Assembly (NCBI GenBank): GCA_019614645.1
Contig: JABWDB010000013.1
Span: 1,550,001-1,614,000, forward strand
Reading direction: 5' to 3'
DNA length: 64,000 nt
DNA from: Stratiolaelaps scimitus
Lineage: Eukaryota > Arthropoda > Arachnida > Mesostigmata > Laelapidae
This document shows positions 51,201 through 61,829 of the stretch, one piece after another. Below the pieces are notes generated by a model, which worked only from the letters and a program-made list of their open reading frames with translations, did not search any database and was not told where the DNA came from. The stretch's first letter is position 1, and every line of letters starts with the position of its first letter. The translations under genes were made by a program, and so were the position numbers.

Positions 51201-52959
51201 CTCTCGTTCCCGGGGATATTCTCCACTACGCTTCCTCCCGTTTCCCCCCGAGGCGGCCCCGGCATACTCATAGTCGCCACGCAGTTACGTGTGTTACGTG
51301 TTATATTGGTTTTTCCCGTCGGTCCATTTCGCCGTCCGCGTATAGCGGGGAATAACTGGGATGGACGCCGAACTGCTGCTTGCCGTCGCAAGGTTTCTTT
51401 GTCTTTTCTAGTGGCGGGTTACGCCGTGCACATGGCTCTCTTTGTCTCGTGGACAGTGTGCAGACTCGACAGCCCTCTTCGACTCTTGGGCTACTCGGCC
51501 ACATGCAAACGCACCACTGATTCAGAGAAGAGTATTTGTTCTCACTAGGAAGCGGAGCATATTTCCGTGGGCAGGCAGAGACTGGCACTTGTGATACTAT
51601 TATGACGTTATTTGGAGTAATAATAATTATGATACTACTACTTAATAATAATACTCACTTAGGTTAATGCATGTAGCGTTGAATTTTAATGCTGCCTCCC
51701 AACTGAGCAACTTAGGATCAGATCATTGCTGCAGACAGTGCTTTTTTGGTATGTTTACAATAATAATAATTATTATTATTATTGTACTTGAATTTAACTC
51801 ACATTTAAACACATATGGACATCCGATGACATATAGACACGCATATGATTCCACTTGCTTAATTTAGCAGATGTTCGTCAAGCAGGTGTGGATGTAGATG
51901 TGACAAGTATCCATAGATAAGAGGTGATCTCGCCTTGGTTTATTATTCATAGCATGCCACCCATTCCGAGTCAGTCAGTGCTTGGCTTCCTTCTGATGAC
52001 ATGCTTGCATACGAAATCCATACGCCACACATGGCGACTCGCTCGAATCGCAAGCAGTTCAAATCATCAGGACAGGCAAGAGGGGGTCCATTTGAACAGG
52101 ACTTCGCGCGCGCACCTGTCTACGACCTTAATGATACGTATTTTATGTACCTGTACTAGATCTCCTTGGCAACTGGTAAAATATTTCTAGCGTCGCTATT
52201 CGTTTCACTTGTGTAGGCGGGTAATGTGGAAGAAGCGAACTCCCGGGTATAGAATGACATAAAGGTTGTACGCTGTAGAGAAGTTGGGTTCATGAGTGGC
52301 GCAGCCTAGTATATCTCTCTCCCGAGTAGAATCGTGTTGTTTGCGCGCAACAACGAATTTTGTTCTTTAACAACGCTGCTCTCTCTGCTGATTCGGAACA
52401 GCTGAATGTACTTTATTTCCGAACAGCCATTCTGAACTGGGGATCATTGTCCGTGTTTCTCAATCAAATGCTTAACCCTGTTACCCATCTGAAACAAACA
52501 TCGTTATTAATTTGGATGGTAATTATTCTATCCTATATGTCAGCTCCGTATTTCACCTCTGTGATGACTGATTTGAAAAAATCCTGCCTCAAAATTTGAC
52601 ACCAAATAGCTTTAATTTCTCTATTTGTCAGCGCTTTAGTTATAGGGCATATCTCCATGCAGCTTCTGTTAATGTGTTTGAGCGCCCTTCACGAGATGAT
52701 CCTGTCCTTGGCGTAGCGAGCAAACAATGTTTAAAAATATCCAACTTTACCAGTGAAGAAGGCTGTTTTTATTAACTAGTCATTATGTTCTGCCCACCGT
52801 CCATATAGATATAATTGTACGTACCGCATCATTTGCGATATATCGGGGCATATATGTCCTACAAAGTTGCTTGATTTTCATGCGAATCAAACGGAATCTG
52901 CCGACGCCAGAGTGTCGATTACATCTCTGGTTTTCCTGAAAAGGTTTGCTGGAAAAACT
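48250..52959. other. Intergenic, with G+C-rich and GT-rich segments
   Basis: About 48640-51560 is less AT-rich than its flanks and holds many open frames on both strands. The best is minus 51391-51002, with MSMPGPPRGETGGSVVENIP, possibly a 5' exon, but without domain or splice support. I call no gene here. Confidence 0.3.
48949..48969. repeat. (GT)n microsatellite
   Basis: About ten TG units. Shorter TG or CA runs lie at 49741-49753, 50194-50209 and 25637-25652. Confidence 0.85.
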
Positions 52960-53300
52960 CTTCAATAAGTGTCAAACTTCCTAAGGGAGGAATCAACCTT
53001 CAGAGCTGGGGAAACGTGCCCTAGATCAGAGGCTGTGCCAAAGGGGTGCCTGCAAGGCACCGTTCTCGAAATCCTCTTATTATGTTGTTTGTTTAACATG
53101 TTAGCACATAATAGATAGCATAATATAGCCCGCCGAGATTTGTCGTATATGCAGATGATATTAACCTTACCGCTAACGGAGGACGCAAGTACCATGACAC
53201 TCCAGAAAATCCTGACTGCTTTCTCGGTCTAGTTGGTCAAAATGGGTCTTAGACTAACAGCACGCAAATGTTACGCGTCTGAGCTCAAAGAATCCCAGAA
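52960..53300 (+). mobile_element. Reverse transcriptase relic with YADD
   Basis: Plus-strand translation shows VPKGCLQGTVLE (a decayed PQGSVLGP block) near 53035-53070. In another frame it shows FVVYADDINLT, with YADD at 53148-53159, then a thumb-like MGLRLTARKC. Frame changes and stops make it non-functional. The surrounding 52600-53500 may hold more of the same element but is too decayed to delimit. Confidence 0.6.
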
Positions 53301-53958
53301 CAAATTTCGAGATTAGTGGTCAGCCTCTAAGCAAACTCGGTGAAATCGAAACCTGTGCCGAATTGAGACCTGTGACGTTCATTTGCTTTGAACTGGATCC
53401 TAAGAGTTTTCCGCGATAAGAATGTAAATGTGAACACAAAACAATACAACTCGCCAGATTCCACTGTTAGTATACCCTAGTCAGATATACGAGCGGGCGA
53501 TCTTGCCCTTCTTGGGAGAATTCAAGGAACGGTTTTACGTCGTATTGAGTGGACACGCACATGGTTGAAAGAAGCTCAATCGAAATGATATCGGTCGCAG
53601 ATCGGATGAAGAATGCTGATGTAAAATATTTCCGGAGAACAATAAAAAATGCAATGTTCGGCCACTTGATATTCGACCCAAATGCGAATTAGCACAGAGA
53701 TTAGTCACGACGAGGTTTCCTTCATTAGAGATAAAATCGAGCCAGTCAGTAATTTTCACCCATGTCGCGTGACAAGCATAATACATTTTTGCACCTTTAT
53801 TATTAAAGTAAACAAATAAAGAAATTCTCATCAAGAACTCCTATAAAATATTACACCACCCATATTCTATCATCCCAGTTAACACTTCGCGTACCGACGA
53901 CGACCGCAAGCGACTGCCAAGGGACTGCTGCATCTTTCTAGCGCACACGCTCGATTTC

Positions 53959-53994
<36 letters not shown>
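53959..53994. repeat. (TTA)n microsatellite
   Basis: About twelve perfect TTA units. Other trinucleotide runs lie at 60466-60483, 51753-51784, 5689-5701 and 63129-63148. Confidence 0.9.
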
Positions 53995-53995
<1 letters not shown>

Positions 53996-54779
53996 CCTGG
54001 TGTTTGTCTCGGACGATGGCACATGTTGCCTGCAGGATCTTGGCGGTCGAATTAAATAGATGCAATATGCTGACGTTCCTAGTATCAACGAAGAAACATA
54101 GTAAATTTGCCTCGTGCTCGAACCTTTTTTTTAATGTAAATCTACCTTTGTATCTGATTAGACACAAAAATAGTTAGACTACCCTTATATGAATACGTAC
54201 GTATATATATATATATATATGTATACAATTAAAAACATACTTTTAAACACTACCTATATTTCCTCCCATCAAAAGAATGATCGTCAGCGTCGAGTCAACG
54301 CGTGATTATCTGAATCAAAGAGATTTGAAATAATCGAGGAAAATTCCATCACCCGGTATATATACATCGATTGTGGCAGAGATGACTAATCCCATTCGTG
54401 GGCACTTCTAATAAACAGAATGTGTAATATTGACAGCACCTACAACGTGAAATTGATAATGAATTAATGTGTATTCCATATCACGTTGCCCCATTTCGGA
54501 AATGGCCGGCTTGTTGCTCTATAGGACCAGTTATCGATCCTGCTCAAGAACAGCGATCGGATGGCGTCGCAAGTTTTTGACGCATCGTATATATATATAT
54601 ATATATGTAGACTTTTTTTTAAAGGTGGGGGGGTGTTGGCATGCTATTGTATGTCAACACCATGACCTGTCTGTAGAAAGCCCCGTGTATGTAAACATGC
54701 AGTATTTATGACGCATACAGGGGGTGTACGGGCCTTCCTTTCTTCACAGTGGTGGCTGTGCCGCAGACCACATTAGTTG

Positions 54780-54930
54780 CCACTACTATTTAACAAATCT
54801 TATTGCGGCGATACTGCCCATAAAAGTAAATATGGCTCCACTCAGATTTGAACCTCTGACTCCACAAAACTCCCTTTTTGGTACTGCCTACCTTGTCCAC
54901 CACGCCATGCCCGCAGGCATATATATGTAG
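54780..54930 (-). mobile_element. Second tRNA-like SINE
   Basis: The minus strand reads an A-box-like tggcgtggtggacaaggtag, then gtcagaggttcaaatctgag (B box) about 45 bases later, followed by a non-tRNA tail. Its sequence is not that of the 42890 family. It is flanked on its 5' side by a short TA run. Confidence 0.5.
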
Positions 54931-55080
54931 ACTACTAGATCAATAGAGTGAGTGTTTGTTCCGGACCCGTGGATTATTCCATTATTACCGACTCCAGTAT
55001 TCAGACTCCATTATTACCGATACAGTAAGGGTGCCGGCGTACGTGTCATGTCGCTTACTCTAGATAATCTTCGAAATCAA

Positions 55081-55144
55081 CATCCCTTCTGTCTGGTTGT
55101 AACTGATTCAATCATCCCTTCTGTCTGGTTGTAGCTGATTCAAT
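55081..55144. repeat. Two-copy tandem repeat, 32-base unit
   Basis: catcccttctgtctggttgta(a/g)ctgattcaat occurs twice head to tail with one difference, so the duplication is recent. Confidence 0.75.
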
Positions 55145-55691
55145 TTGTCAGCGGGTCTCTACAGGTCTAACCATCATTACCAGAAACCACAAGACAGAAT
55201 AATGCCACTTGCTGGGAAAAATGATTTTGCTTCGTTGAAAAATTGCTGGAAGACTGCTGGTGCGAATTAGAAAGTATTGTGAACAAACTACCTGAGTGTA
55301 CAATATTCCCAGGGACAGGTGTGTTCCCTTGACTTTAGTAGTACAGCTTTTATTCATCTGTATCAGTATCATGTTTGCATCGGCCAGATTCGTCCTGAAG
55401 GCCTTTGATCAAAGTAAGCGGTGTATGCAGTCAGGACAGGTCATACCCAAACGATCCGTCGCACACGATGTTTCGGCCACACCAACAAGTCAACCTTCAC
55501 AGAAAGCAACCTACTGGCGATAGGCATTAAGGGCAAGAAAAAGAACCACACTCGACTGGTGGGACATTAGCCTCAAGGAGAAAACCAGTCAGCTAATCTA
55601 ATCTAGACCCTCTAATTGCCAGGTGCGATACGGGGACATAGTGGACCGATGCACACATTCGACGTTCTTGGCACTAGCCAGATAACCCAGA

Positions 55692-56408
55692 TCAGTTCCC
55701 GATACCCGATTCATCAATAGCAGCCTCCTGCTTCATAATGTTCATCTGCTCATTCGCCCGAAGCAGAGGAAGAACAAAGAGTGGATCCCATGGCGCATCA
55801 CCAACCTGAACCGTAAAGACAGCTCGTGCCGAGAAGGCGGTGGACACGGCGTCGTGACTGCGTACAGAGATGTCGGGATGAGACGAGTATTCACATGGGC
55901 AGCAGCTGCCCACTGCTGTGCTCACCGGTGGGAAAGCGAGCTTGCTCGAGATCGGTCAACGACTTGGCAAGCACACTCACATGGTTGTCCGATCTTCTCG
56001 AGCAAACCGAACTACGACTATCTGACAGCTGGCGGTGAGATAAGGCAGGCTGAAGCGAATGCTGCTTAATCTCCAAATGTGCGAAGATACCCAGCCAAAG
56101 GGGCCCAGATTAAGACCTACCAATCCAAGGGCGATCCCGAGGTTTCTGAGAATATCCGCCAACGCCGTTTTCGTTTTGTGAACGGTGGCCACAATGTGAG
56201 GAATATCATCGTCGGACCGCCCGCCACCATTCACCGATGCACCCGACCAAGTTTCAAGTCCGCTCTCATGTAGGACGCCCATCAAATACCTGACCATCAT
56301 CATCGAAATATTGACGTTGATGTTGGGTGTTGACAAGATGGGAGAATCTCTCGAGGGCCGGCAGTAAAATTCGTCGTTGTCTCGTTGTTGGATCTCGGCG
56401 AATGGACG
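55692..56408 (-). CDS. Unrecognised protein, 3' exons of a multi-exon gene
   Basis: Exon a (56121-56408) follows acceptor ctatctaatag, runs 96 codons in frame and ends at donor GTAGGT. Exon b starts at 56070 after a 50-base intron, in phase 0, and is Ser/Arg-rich (SDSRSSVCSRRSDNH). It ends at 55926 (donor GTGAGC) or 55895 (donor GTGAAT). The last exon ends at a stop at 55692 and contains FTVQVGDAPWDPLFVLPLL; its 5' edge is 55822 (103-base intron, phase fits the first donor) or 55857 (37-base intron, phase fits the second). I do not recognise the product. No ATG is needed at 56408 because exon a begins at an acceptor. Either the true 5' exons lie further upstream, or exon a joins the hydrolase frame at 56490, which is also phase 0. 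A possible AATAAA lies at 55349-55354, about 340 bases beyond the stop. Confidence 0.5.
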
Positions 56409-56447
56409 CTATTAGATAGGTCGTTCAACACAAGAACACCCGATTGG

Positions 56448-57734
56448 TTATCGTGGCCATCGCGGCGCCGCATAGATAAAGTTCCTCACAACTTCAGCAA
56501 TTTCCGTCGGACTATTCTCGATATGATGGCCAAGATTCTTTTTTTTCGCAAACTCGTACATGACGATATGCGCTTTGGGGTTGGTTTTGTTCCGGACAAC
56601 GAGCAGCGTGTTATAGATCGTTCTGGCCTGACTCACGTCCACGATCTGATCATCTTCGGCATGCAACACCAACGTCGACAGTGCTGACCGTCCACGAATG
56701 GCCTGAAGCGAATCGAACACGGTTTCTGTATTGACCAGTAGCGGTGCCACGAAAACATTATTAAATAATGGCATCCATGCCCAAGCCGCATGGAATGACA
56801 AAGCCTTGCCAGCCGCCTTTTCCGTACCTGCCACGGGCGTTTGAAGTACGATCGTTGCAATGTTGTCCTGTTCCCTCAAGCTGGGATCCATGAGGAGATG
56901 CAACGCGACCGCTCCACCCCAGGTGTCACCCCATATGATTATGTTTCTTGTGTTGTTCACTTTGTTCATCCGCTGTCGCACATGGTGATAGAGGCTCACC
57001 GAATCCGTAACGACTGTTGCTACGCTAGGCAAGAGATCCTCACTGTCGGCTGTACCTCTGTAATCAAACGCGATCACGTGATAGCCGAGACGCTGCGAGA
57101 TCACCTTCAGCATAGCCAACCTTCGTGGGGTGGCGCGGGTTTCTTCCAAGGAAGGTACGAACAGCACTGCGGGAGCATAAGCCGCGTACGGCTGTACCTC
57201 ACTGCAAGGTCGGTTCGTGCTGGGCGGTATGTACCATGAGGCGACGATACCGAATTGGGTCTTGATCGGCTCATTGGTGCTGCATTGCAAACCCAAATCA
57301 AACGGCGCTTTCAGTTCGCGAGGCGCACTTCGTGTCCATCCAACGAACATCAGCCGGCGTCTGAGTGCTGGATTCGAGTAATACACCAAAGGGATGGCAA
57401 TAACATAGATAACAATAGCGAGTACCACGAGCACACAGAAAGTCCCAAGTAACGCATAGCTGACGCGTTTGCAGATGGTTTTCTGGTTACCCGGGGGGCT
57501 TTCAAACGCAACGCTCTTCACGGTGAACTTAATTCCTTTGGTCACTTTCACTGCAACCTTCTCTTTAGGTTCAACTAGAATGGATTTTTTCGGCTGCGGG
57601 GTTTCTCTGGATTTCGAAACTGTAGGCTCGTGATCGGGAATATCGGGAATTTTCGATTTCGAGAATCGTTTGAGTTCGTCCGTATTTGGCGATCCCGATG
57701 CCGTCCCGTAGAAACTTGGCTCCGAGTCGGACAT
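56448..57734 (-). CDS. ABHD12-like membrane alpha/beta hydrolase, intronless, threonine at nucleophile
   Basis: One uninterrupted frame of 428 codons from ATG at 57734 to TAA at 56448. Residues 1-90 are polar and probably cytosolic. Residues about 92-119 form one hydrophobic segment, then YYSNPALRRRLMFVGW resembles the ABHD12 membrane-proximal region. The hydrolase core carries FDYRGTADS near residue 225, the nucleophile elbow WGDTWGGAVA at 268-277, the acid in LVLHAEDDQIVD (D361 or D362), and histidine in LGHHIENSP (403-404), followed by a final helix. ABHD12 enzymes hydrolyse lysophosphatidylserine and related lipids at endoplasmic reticulum membranes and normally have GxSxG; here the codon at 56922-56924 reads ACC (Thr). 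The length is close to that of ABHD12 proteins. The lack of introns, in a window where the kinase has seven, suggests a retrocopy or an intron-poor gene. The frame is intact, which argues against a pseudogene. An 81-base intron at 56409-56489 (donor GTGAGG) could alternatively splice residue 415 to the next downstream exon. Confidence 0.85.
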   Translation of the reverse strand: MSDSEPSFYGTASGSPNTDELKRFSKSKIPDIPDHEPTVSKSRETPQPKKSILVEPKEKVAVKVTKGIKFTVKSVAFESPPGNQKTICKRVSYALLGTFCVLVVLAIVIYVIAIPLVYYSNPALRRRLMFVGWTRSAPRELKAPFDLGLQCSTNEPIKTQFGIVASWYIPPSTNRPCSEVQPYAAYAPAVLFVPSLEETRATPRRLAMLKVISQRLGYHVIAFDYRGTADSEDLLPSVATVVTDSVSLYHHVRQRMNKVNNTRNIIIWGDTWGGAVALHLLMDPSLREQDNIATIVLQTPVAGTEKAAGKALSFHAAWAWMPLFNNVFVAPLLVNTETVFDSLQAIRGRSALSTLVLHAEDDQIVDVSQARTIYNTLLVVRNKTNPKAHIVMYEFAKKKNLGHHIENSPTEIAEVVRNFIYAAPRWPR

Positions 57735-57967
57735 CGTTTTTTGTTAGGTTTTAACTTGCGATGAACGGACCCAAAGAACGAAAACTCCTGCCGCGAGAAA
57801 TGACGCGATATGAATCGTATCATGAAACGTACGACCTCGTAACGGTGCCTGCCGAATAGGGTGGATCTGCTCACCTGACGTTAATCTCACGATACGTCTC
57901 TTTCGCCAAGATATTGCTACGCTTCGTTGCTCTAGGCGATTAGTACACCGATATTAGCTCCATATTA

Positions 57968-58030
57968 TACGAAGCAATGCCGCAAGCAGTTCCCGTTAAG
58001 GTTAATTGTTGGCTGTGAATCAGCCTGAAA
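57968..58030 (+). mobile_element. SINE tail fragment, copy 4, upstream of the hydrolase gene
   Basis: acgaagcaatgccgcaagcag, then a decayed gttaa..ttgttggctgtgaatcagcc, matches the tail of copy 1 in the opposite orientation. It lies about 230-300 bases upstream of the ABHD12-like start codon, in what should be its promoter region. Confidence 0.55.
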
Positions 58031-58787
58031 GAATTATGTCTTTCAGGAGTGGCATGAATTGATCGCCAGCTCAAGCCCCGCCATGGCCCGACTTTTACTA
58101 CACAGAGTTGGTGCGAAATAGAACAAACAATGATATCATTTTACGTAGCTGTTGTATTGGTTTTTGTTATTAGGTCTAAGCGCCTCTGAGGAGCTCAGCC
58201 AGCTAAAGTTCAACAATGAAATAAAGCAATTTTATCTGGCTGGAAAAAATCTTTCAATTTTAGACAATACGTTTTGAGCTAATTAGGAATGCATTACTAT
58301 ACGTGTCAGGTCAGTGGCAATCAGGTGTATTACGAGCTGGACACCATGTGTAATGGATGACTAGCTAGAATTATCTCGGGCCGTAAATAAAATGATAAAA
58401 ACTACACTCTTTTTTTAGGAATTTATTTTTAAGGGAGCGAAGCTCTGCACTACTGTTGCAGTATTCATCAATGCTAAATATGAAGCGCCCCTTTGAATAA
58501 TCTAGGCAGAAAATAAATGTGTCTTTTCATAACAATGACGAGCATAGAGGAGCTGAACTTGTCCGTTGGCATAATATGTTGATCACAATTGAATCATCCA
58601 TTGCACCACAGATACAATCATCGTCAAGTTACCGAAGTAGATGAGTTGCACCAATTGTGTCAGAAAGCTTTCATATACCTGCCCATTGAACTGCTGTGCT
58701 CCTCGATAGAGGACAAAGATATACATGTTCCAATGCTTTCGAGTCTAGATGATGCCGAACACGTAAAATATGGCGCACAACAAAACG

Positions 58788-58805
58788 ATACGCAAGCTTG
58801 CGTAT
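58788..58805. repeat. 18-base perfect palindrome
   Basis: atacgcaag/cttgcgtat, with no spacer. Confidence 0.8.
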
Positions 58806-59355
58806 TAACTTAGTATTAACTTGTTAACTTCTCAGATCTGAGTGTTAACTTAGTGACCAGGCTATAATCGGAGTGGGTTTCATAGTTGTGTTGTCAATCA
58901 GACAATCTACTCAGTTAAGCTATTGATTCATCCGACGAAAATTTCCGCTGTCTTCGTTTGGTTTGTGTGAAGTTACAGCTCATGTCGGACACCAACAACA
59001 ACTGCAAATCATTTCATGTTTTTGCCTCCTACGCGGCCAGCCACGTCATCGAATTGTCAGCGAAGTTCGGCTACAGGGGGCGTCTCTAACGACTACACGA
59101 AATACATGACTACAGGAAGATACTGCGTGGATGGGGGCAGGTGATCGATCAAAAGTTTGCTTCCCTTCACTAACCCAACGAGGAAATATTCCTCAGGAAC
59201 TCAACAAGTCGCCACATTCTCTACGGAACTATCCGCCTCGTCCTCGTCTCGAAGGAACCGGAAACGCTATGCCAATCCCAAGTTTACCCGAGTTGTACAT
59301 CGCCATCAAGAAATACTCGCGCACACCAATACTTGGACAAACGGCCAGCAACAAC

Positions 59356-59380
59356 ATATATATATATATATATATATACA
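59356..59380. repeat. (TA)n microsatellite
   Basis: TA run just 5' of the reverse transcriptase scrap at 59400. Similar short runs occur at 4381-4411, 7271-7296, 54201-54222, 54588-54607 and 31190-31211. Confidence 0.85.
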
Positions 59381-59399
59381 TCAATATTTCGGTCGTACT

Positions 59400-59720
59400 G
59401 AGATGACGGCTGTGACAAAACGCATTCAGGCGATTTTGGTTCAACGCAGGTTGGAGTTTTTTTTAATGTGGCAACTAAATTCCGGTCACCTTGTGGTGTG
59501 CGAATTTACGAACGACGTATGCTGTTCAGCTCGGATGCTGTCGCGTTCGCCGGCAGAGAGACCTGTCACTCAACTAGGTCTGTATCATAGCAATAATTGA
59601 TGGTCGGGCGAAACTCCACGGAGACGTCGATGCTTCGTTGACAGCTCTCGCTAACTGGTTCGAGTGGGATACTTGAAGACGCAAGTATCCCATTGTCCGC
59701 GCACGCGCCTGAACAATAGA
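59400..59720 (+). mobile_element. Reverse transcriptase scrap (post-YADD thumb)
   Basis: The plus strand shows VCEFTNDVCCSAR, where a YADD block could have been. Then AKLHGDVDASLTALANWFEW, near 59611-59670, is like the LQ.DLD.L..WF segment that follows YADD in non-LTR elements. Stops interrupt it. Confidence 0.4.
59665..59692. repeat. Inverted repeat, 11-base arms
   Basis: tgggatacttg, loop aagacg, caagtatccca. It lies at the end of the reverse transcriptase scrap at 59400-59720. Confidence 0.75.
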
Positions 59721-60609
59721 ACATGAATCATGTGGATAAAATGCCATGGACAAAGTGTGTGATTGTGAGCCGCCCGCTACTCTGGCAAAGGGTAATAATC
59801 AATTTTGGACGGTGAAGCGGAAGACTCCTTTACGTGCTACGTTCGTCCTCGATCCAGCGATGATAGATTCAGCCAATCGGGACTGGGAGCGAGGAGTTGG
59901 CTTTGTCGGGGACAACCCCCCCCCCCTTCGATGGAGTTCGCTGCGTTCTCAATAGCGGACGGTGCTAGTCGGCGTGTAAGTAATGTAACGGGTAATGGAC
60001 CTCGATTCCTAGGGCATCCACCCGCCAGCCCCGCCCGAACGAACGTCTTCATTTGCATCATCATTACCGCCTCGATCGTACGATCACGGCCATTGTGTAC
60101 AGTGCCGTCTGGCTGTAGGCGTTGACGTATTGTCTTAATGTTGTAATGTCGATGAGAGCAGGCTCCCCAGGCGAGCATGGATCAGCCGCTCACCGAATAG
60201 CGCTGACGTATTGTAGATCGGTAATCCTGCCGACCTAAACAATTCTGTCCGTGATTACGCATCACCAGTGTTTTTGAGCCCTTCAGTATTAAGTTACGAA
60301 TGGGTGCTGTATCAGGAGAGGAGCGATCATTACGAAATGAACACGCGAGGCACGAGCGATTGTGGACAACCGAGGAATTGTGTTAAGCTTAAACGTCTGA
60401 TTTTCGCCATTTTCATGCAATGCAGATCGCGGGGTTAATATTGACTTATAAAATAGCACGACTTATAATAATAATAATAATAACGGCATTATATTGATTT
60501 GTGCTCCGCTATGCAACTGCGCTTGTGGAATATGCAAATATCGAGCGGCGTTTTAGATATTCGGAATGAAGACGACACAGGCAAGGACTATGTCGAGGGA
60601 TTTTCAAAA

Positions 60610-60790
60610 ATTTTTAAATTTTGGTGGTTATGTTTAGACAGTGGCTTTCTCAGGCATTGCATGAGGTTATCCTACTCGCGATATGTTTGTTTGGAGAATT
60701 TGTGCAAACATTTGGAGATTCGGTGTTTTCTGAGACATTGGTTCGGTCAGCATTGGGTCTTCATCTCGAAAACTGTCATATTAAAACGAT
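60610..60790 (+). repeat. Diverged copy of the 178-base unit
   Basis: ttttaaattttggtggttatgtttagacagtggctttctc, a bacterial-looking but clearly homologous ggttatcctactcgcgatatgtttg, and ttttctgagacattgg match the tandem units at 61380-61740 in order and orientation. It is separated from them by about 550 unrelated bases. The 119-codon open frame over it (60499-60858) is probably fortuitous. Confidence 0.6.
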
Positions 60791-61329
60791 TGGTTTTTGG
60801 GTGTAGGAATACTTTTTGCGATTTTGTTCGTAATATCAGAAGTTATCGTTCATCTTGAGAGAACATTCTAACATTAATGATGTTAGATATAAGTAATACG
60901 CTTTCCACAAAGTTTAACTAATTGAATTTAGTGAATTAAAACGCAACCATAAGCACTAAGGCTACCCATTAACAGATGCCACCTATCGAAACTAACAATT
61001 CCCTAAGAGACATTGATAAGGGGAGATCAACGTTCCGAACATAGCTCTCGCCAAGGTCGTGAAGTCCGCAGAGAAAACAATAGATTTCAGAGATAGGAAT
61101 ATCTATTACGATTATAACTATAATTTATTCAAACATACAGTAGTTAGCAATTATTATTTCTAGGGATTATGGGGGGGGTGGGGTGACAATGTTCCGAGGA
61201 ACGCGATGGCATTGCCTCTCTGCCTCAGAGCGAGGGACAGGCGCTGCAGAAGGAAAGAGCCTGCGCGCTTGTCCCCGGTAGCGCGGATCAACCTATGGTA
61301 GACCCCATCTGAGTTAAACGGTTTCTAAG

Positions 61330-61815
61330 ACGTCACTTGGGCTAGAGTCGGTAGTGGTCTTCGGCCCTTAGCCGACGCCGTGACTCCGTTGTGGCCAAGT
61401 TGAAATGTTGGTGTTGATGTTTAGAAAGTGGTTTTCATTATAGGATGTTGTCCTGCTCATGATATGTTTGTTTGAATGATTTGTGCGAAATTTTGAGAAT
61501 TCAGTAGTTTTCGAGACGTCAGTTGGGTATACGTAGGCAGTGGCTTTCAGTCGACGTCGTGACTCTCTTTTGGCTCTTGAAGGTTTTAAGTTTTGGTGGT
61601 AATATTTAGAAAGTGGTTTTCTTAGATGTTGTATGACGTTATCCTGCTCGCGGTATGTTGATCCGGATGAATAGTGAAAATGGTTTGAAGTTGAGTTGTT
61701 TCTGAGACGTATGCGTGGACTCCTCAGCCGATGCCGTGACTCTCTTCTGACTCTTATAGTTTTTAAATTTTGGTGGTAATGGTTAAAAAATGGCATTCCT
61801 AGTCGTTCTATAAGC
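61330..61815. repeat. Imperfect tandem repeat, unit about 178 bases
   Basis: The landmark tgact(c) begins at 61381, 61560 and 61737, giving spacings of 179 and 177. Each unit carries ttttggtggtaat.tttagaaagtgg, a gttatcctgctcgc-like block, and a gagacgt...cagtggctttcagccgacgccg-like end. The first and last copies are partial. Identity between units is moderate. Confidence 0.75.
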
Positions 61816-61829
61816 AATTTCGGCGATAA

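Noticed and set aside
56841..57239. Plus-strand 132-codon frame
   Set aside because: Antisense shadow of the ABHD12-like gene.
60499..60858. 119-codon coding gene
   Set aside because: The frame lies on the diverged copy of the 178-base repeat; no domain or splice evidence.
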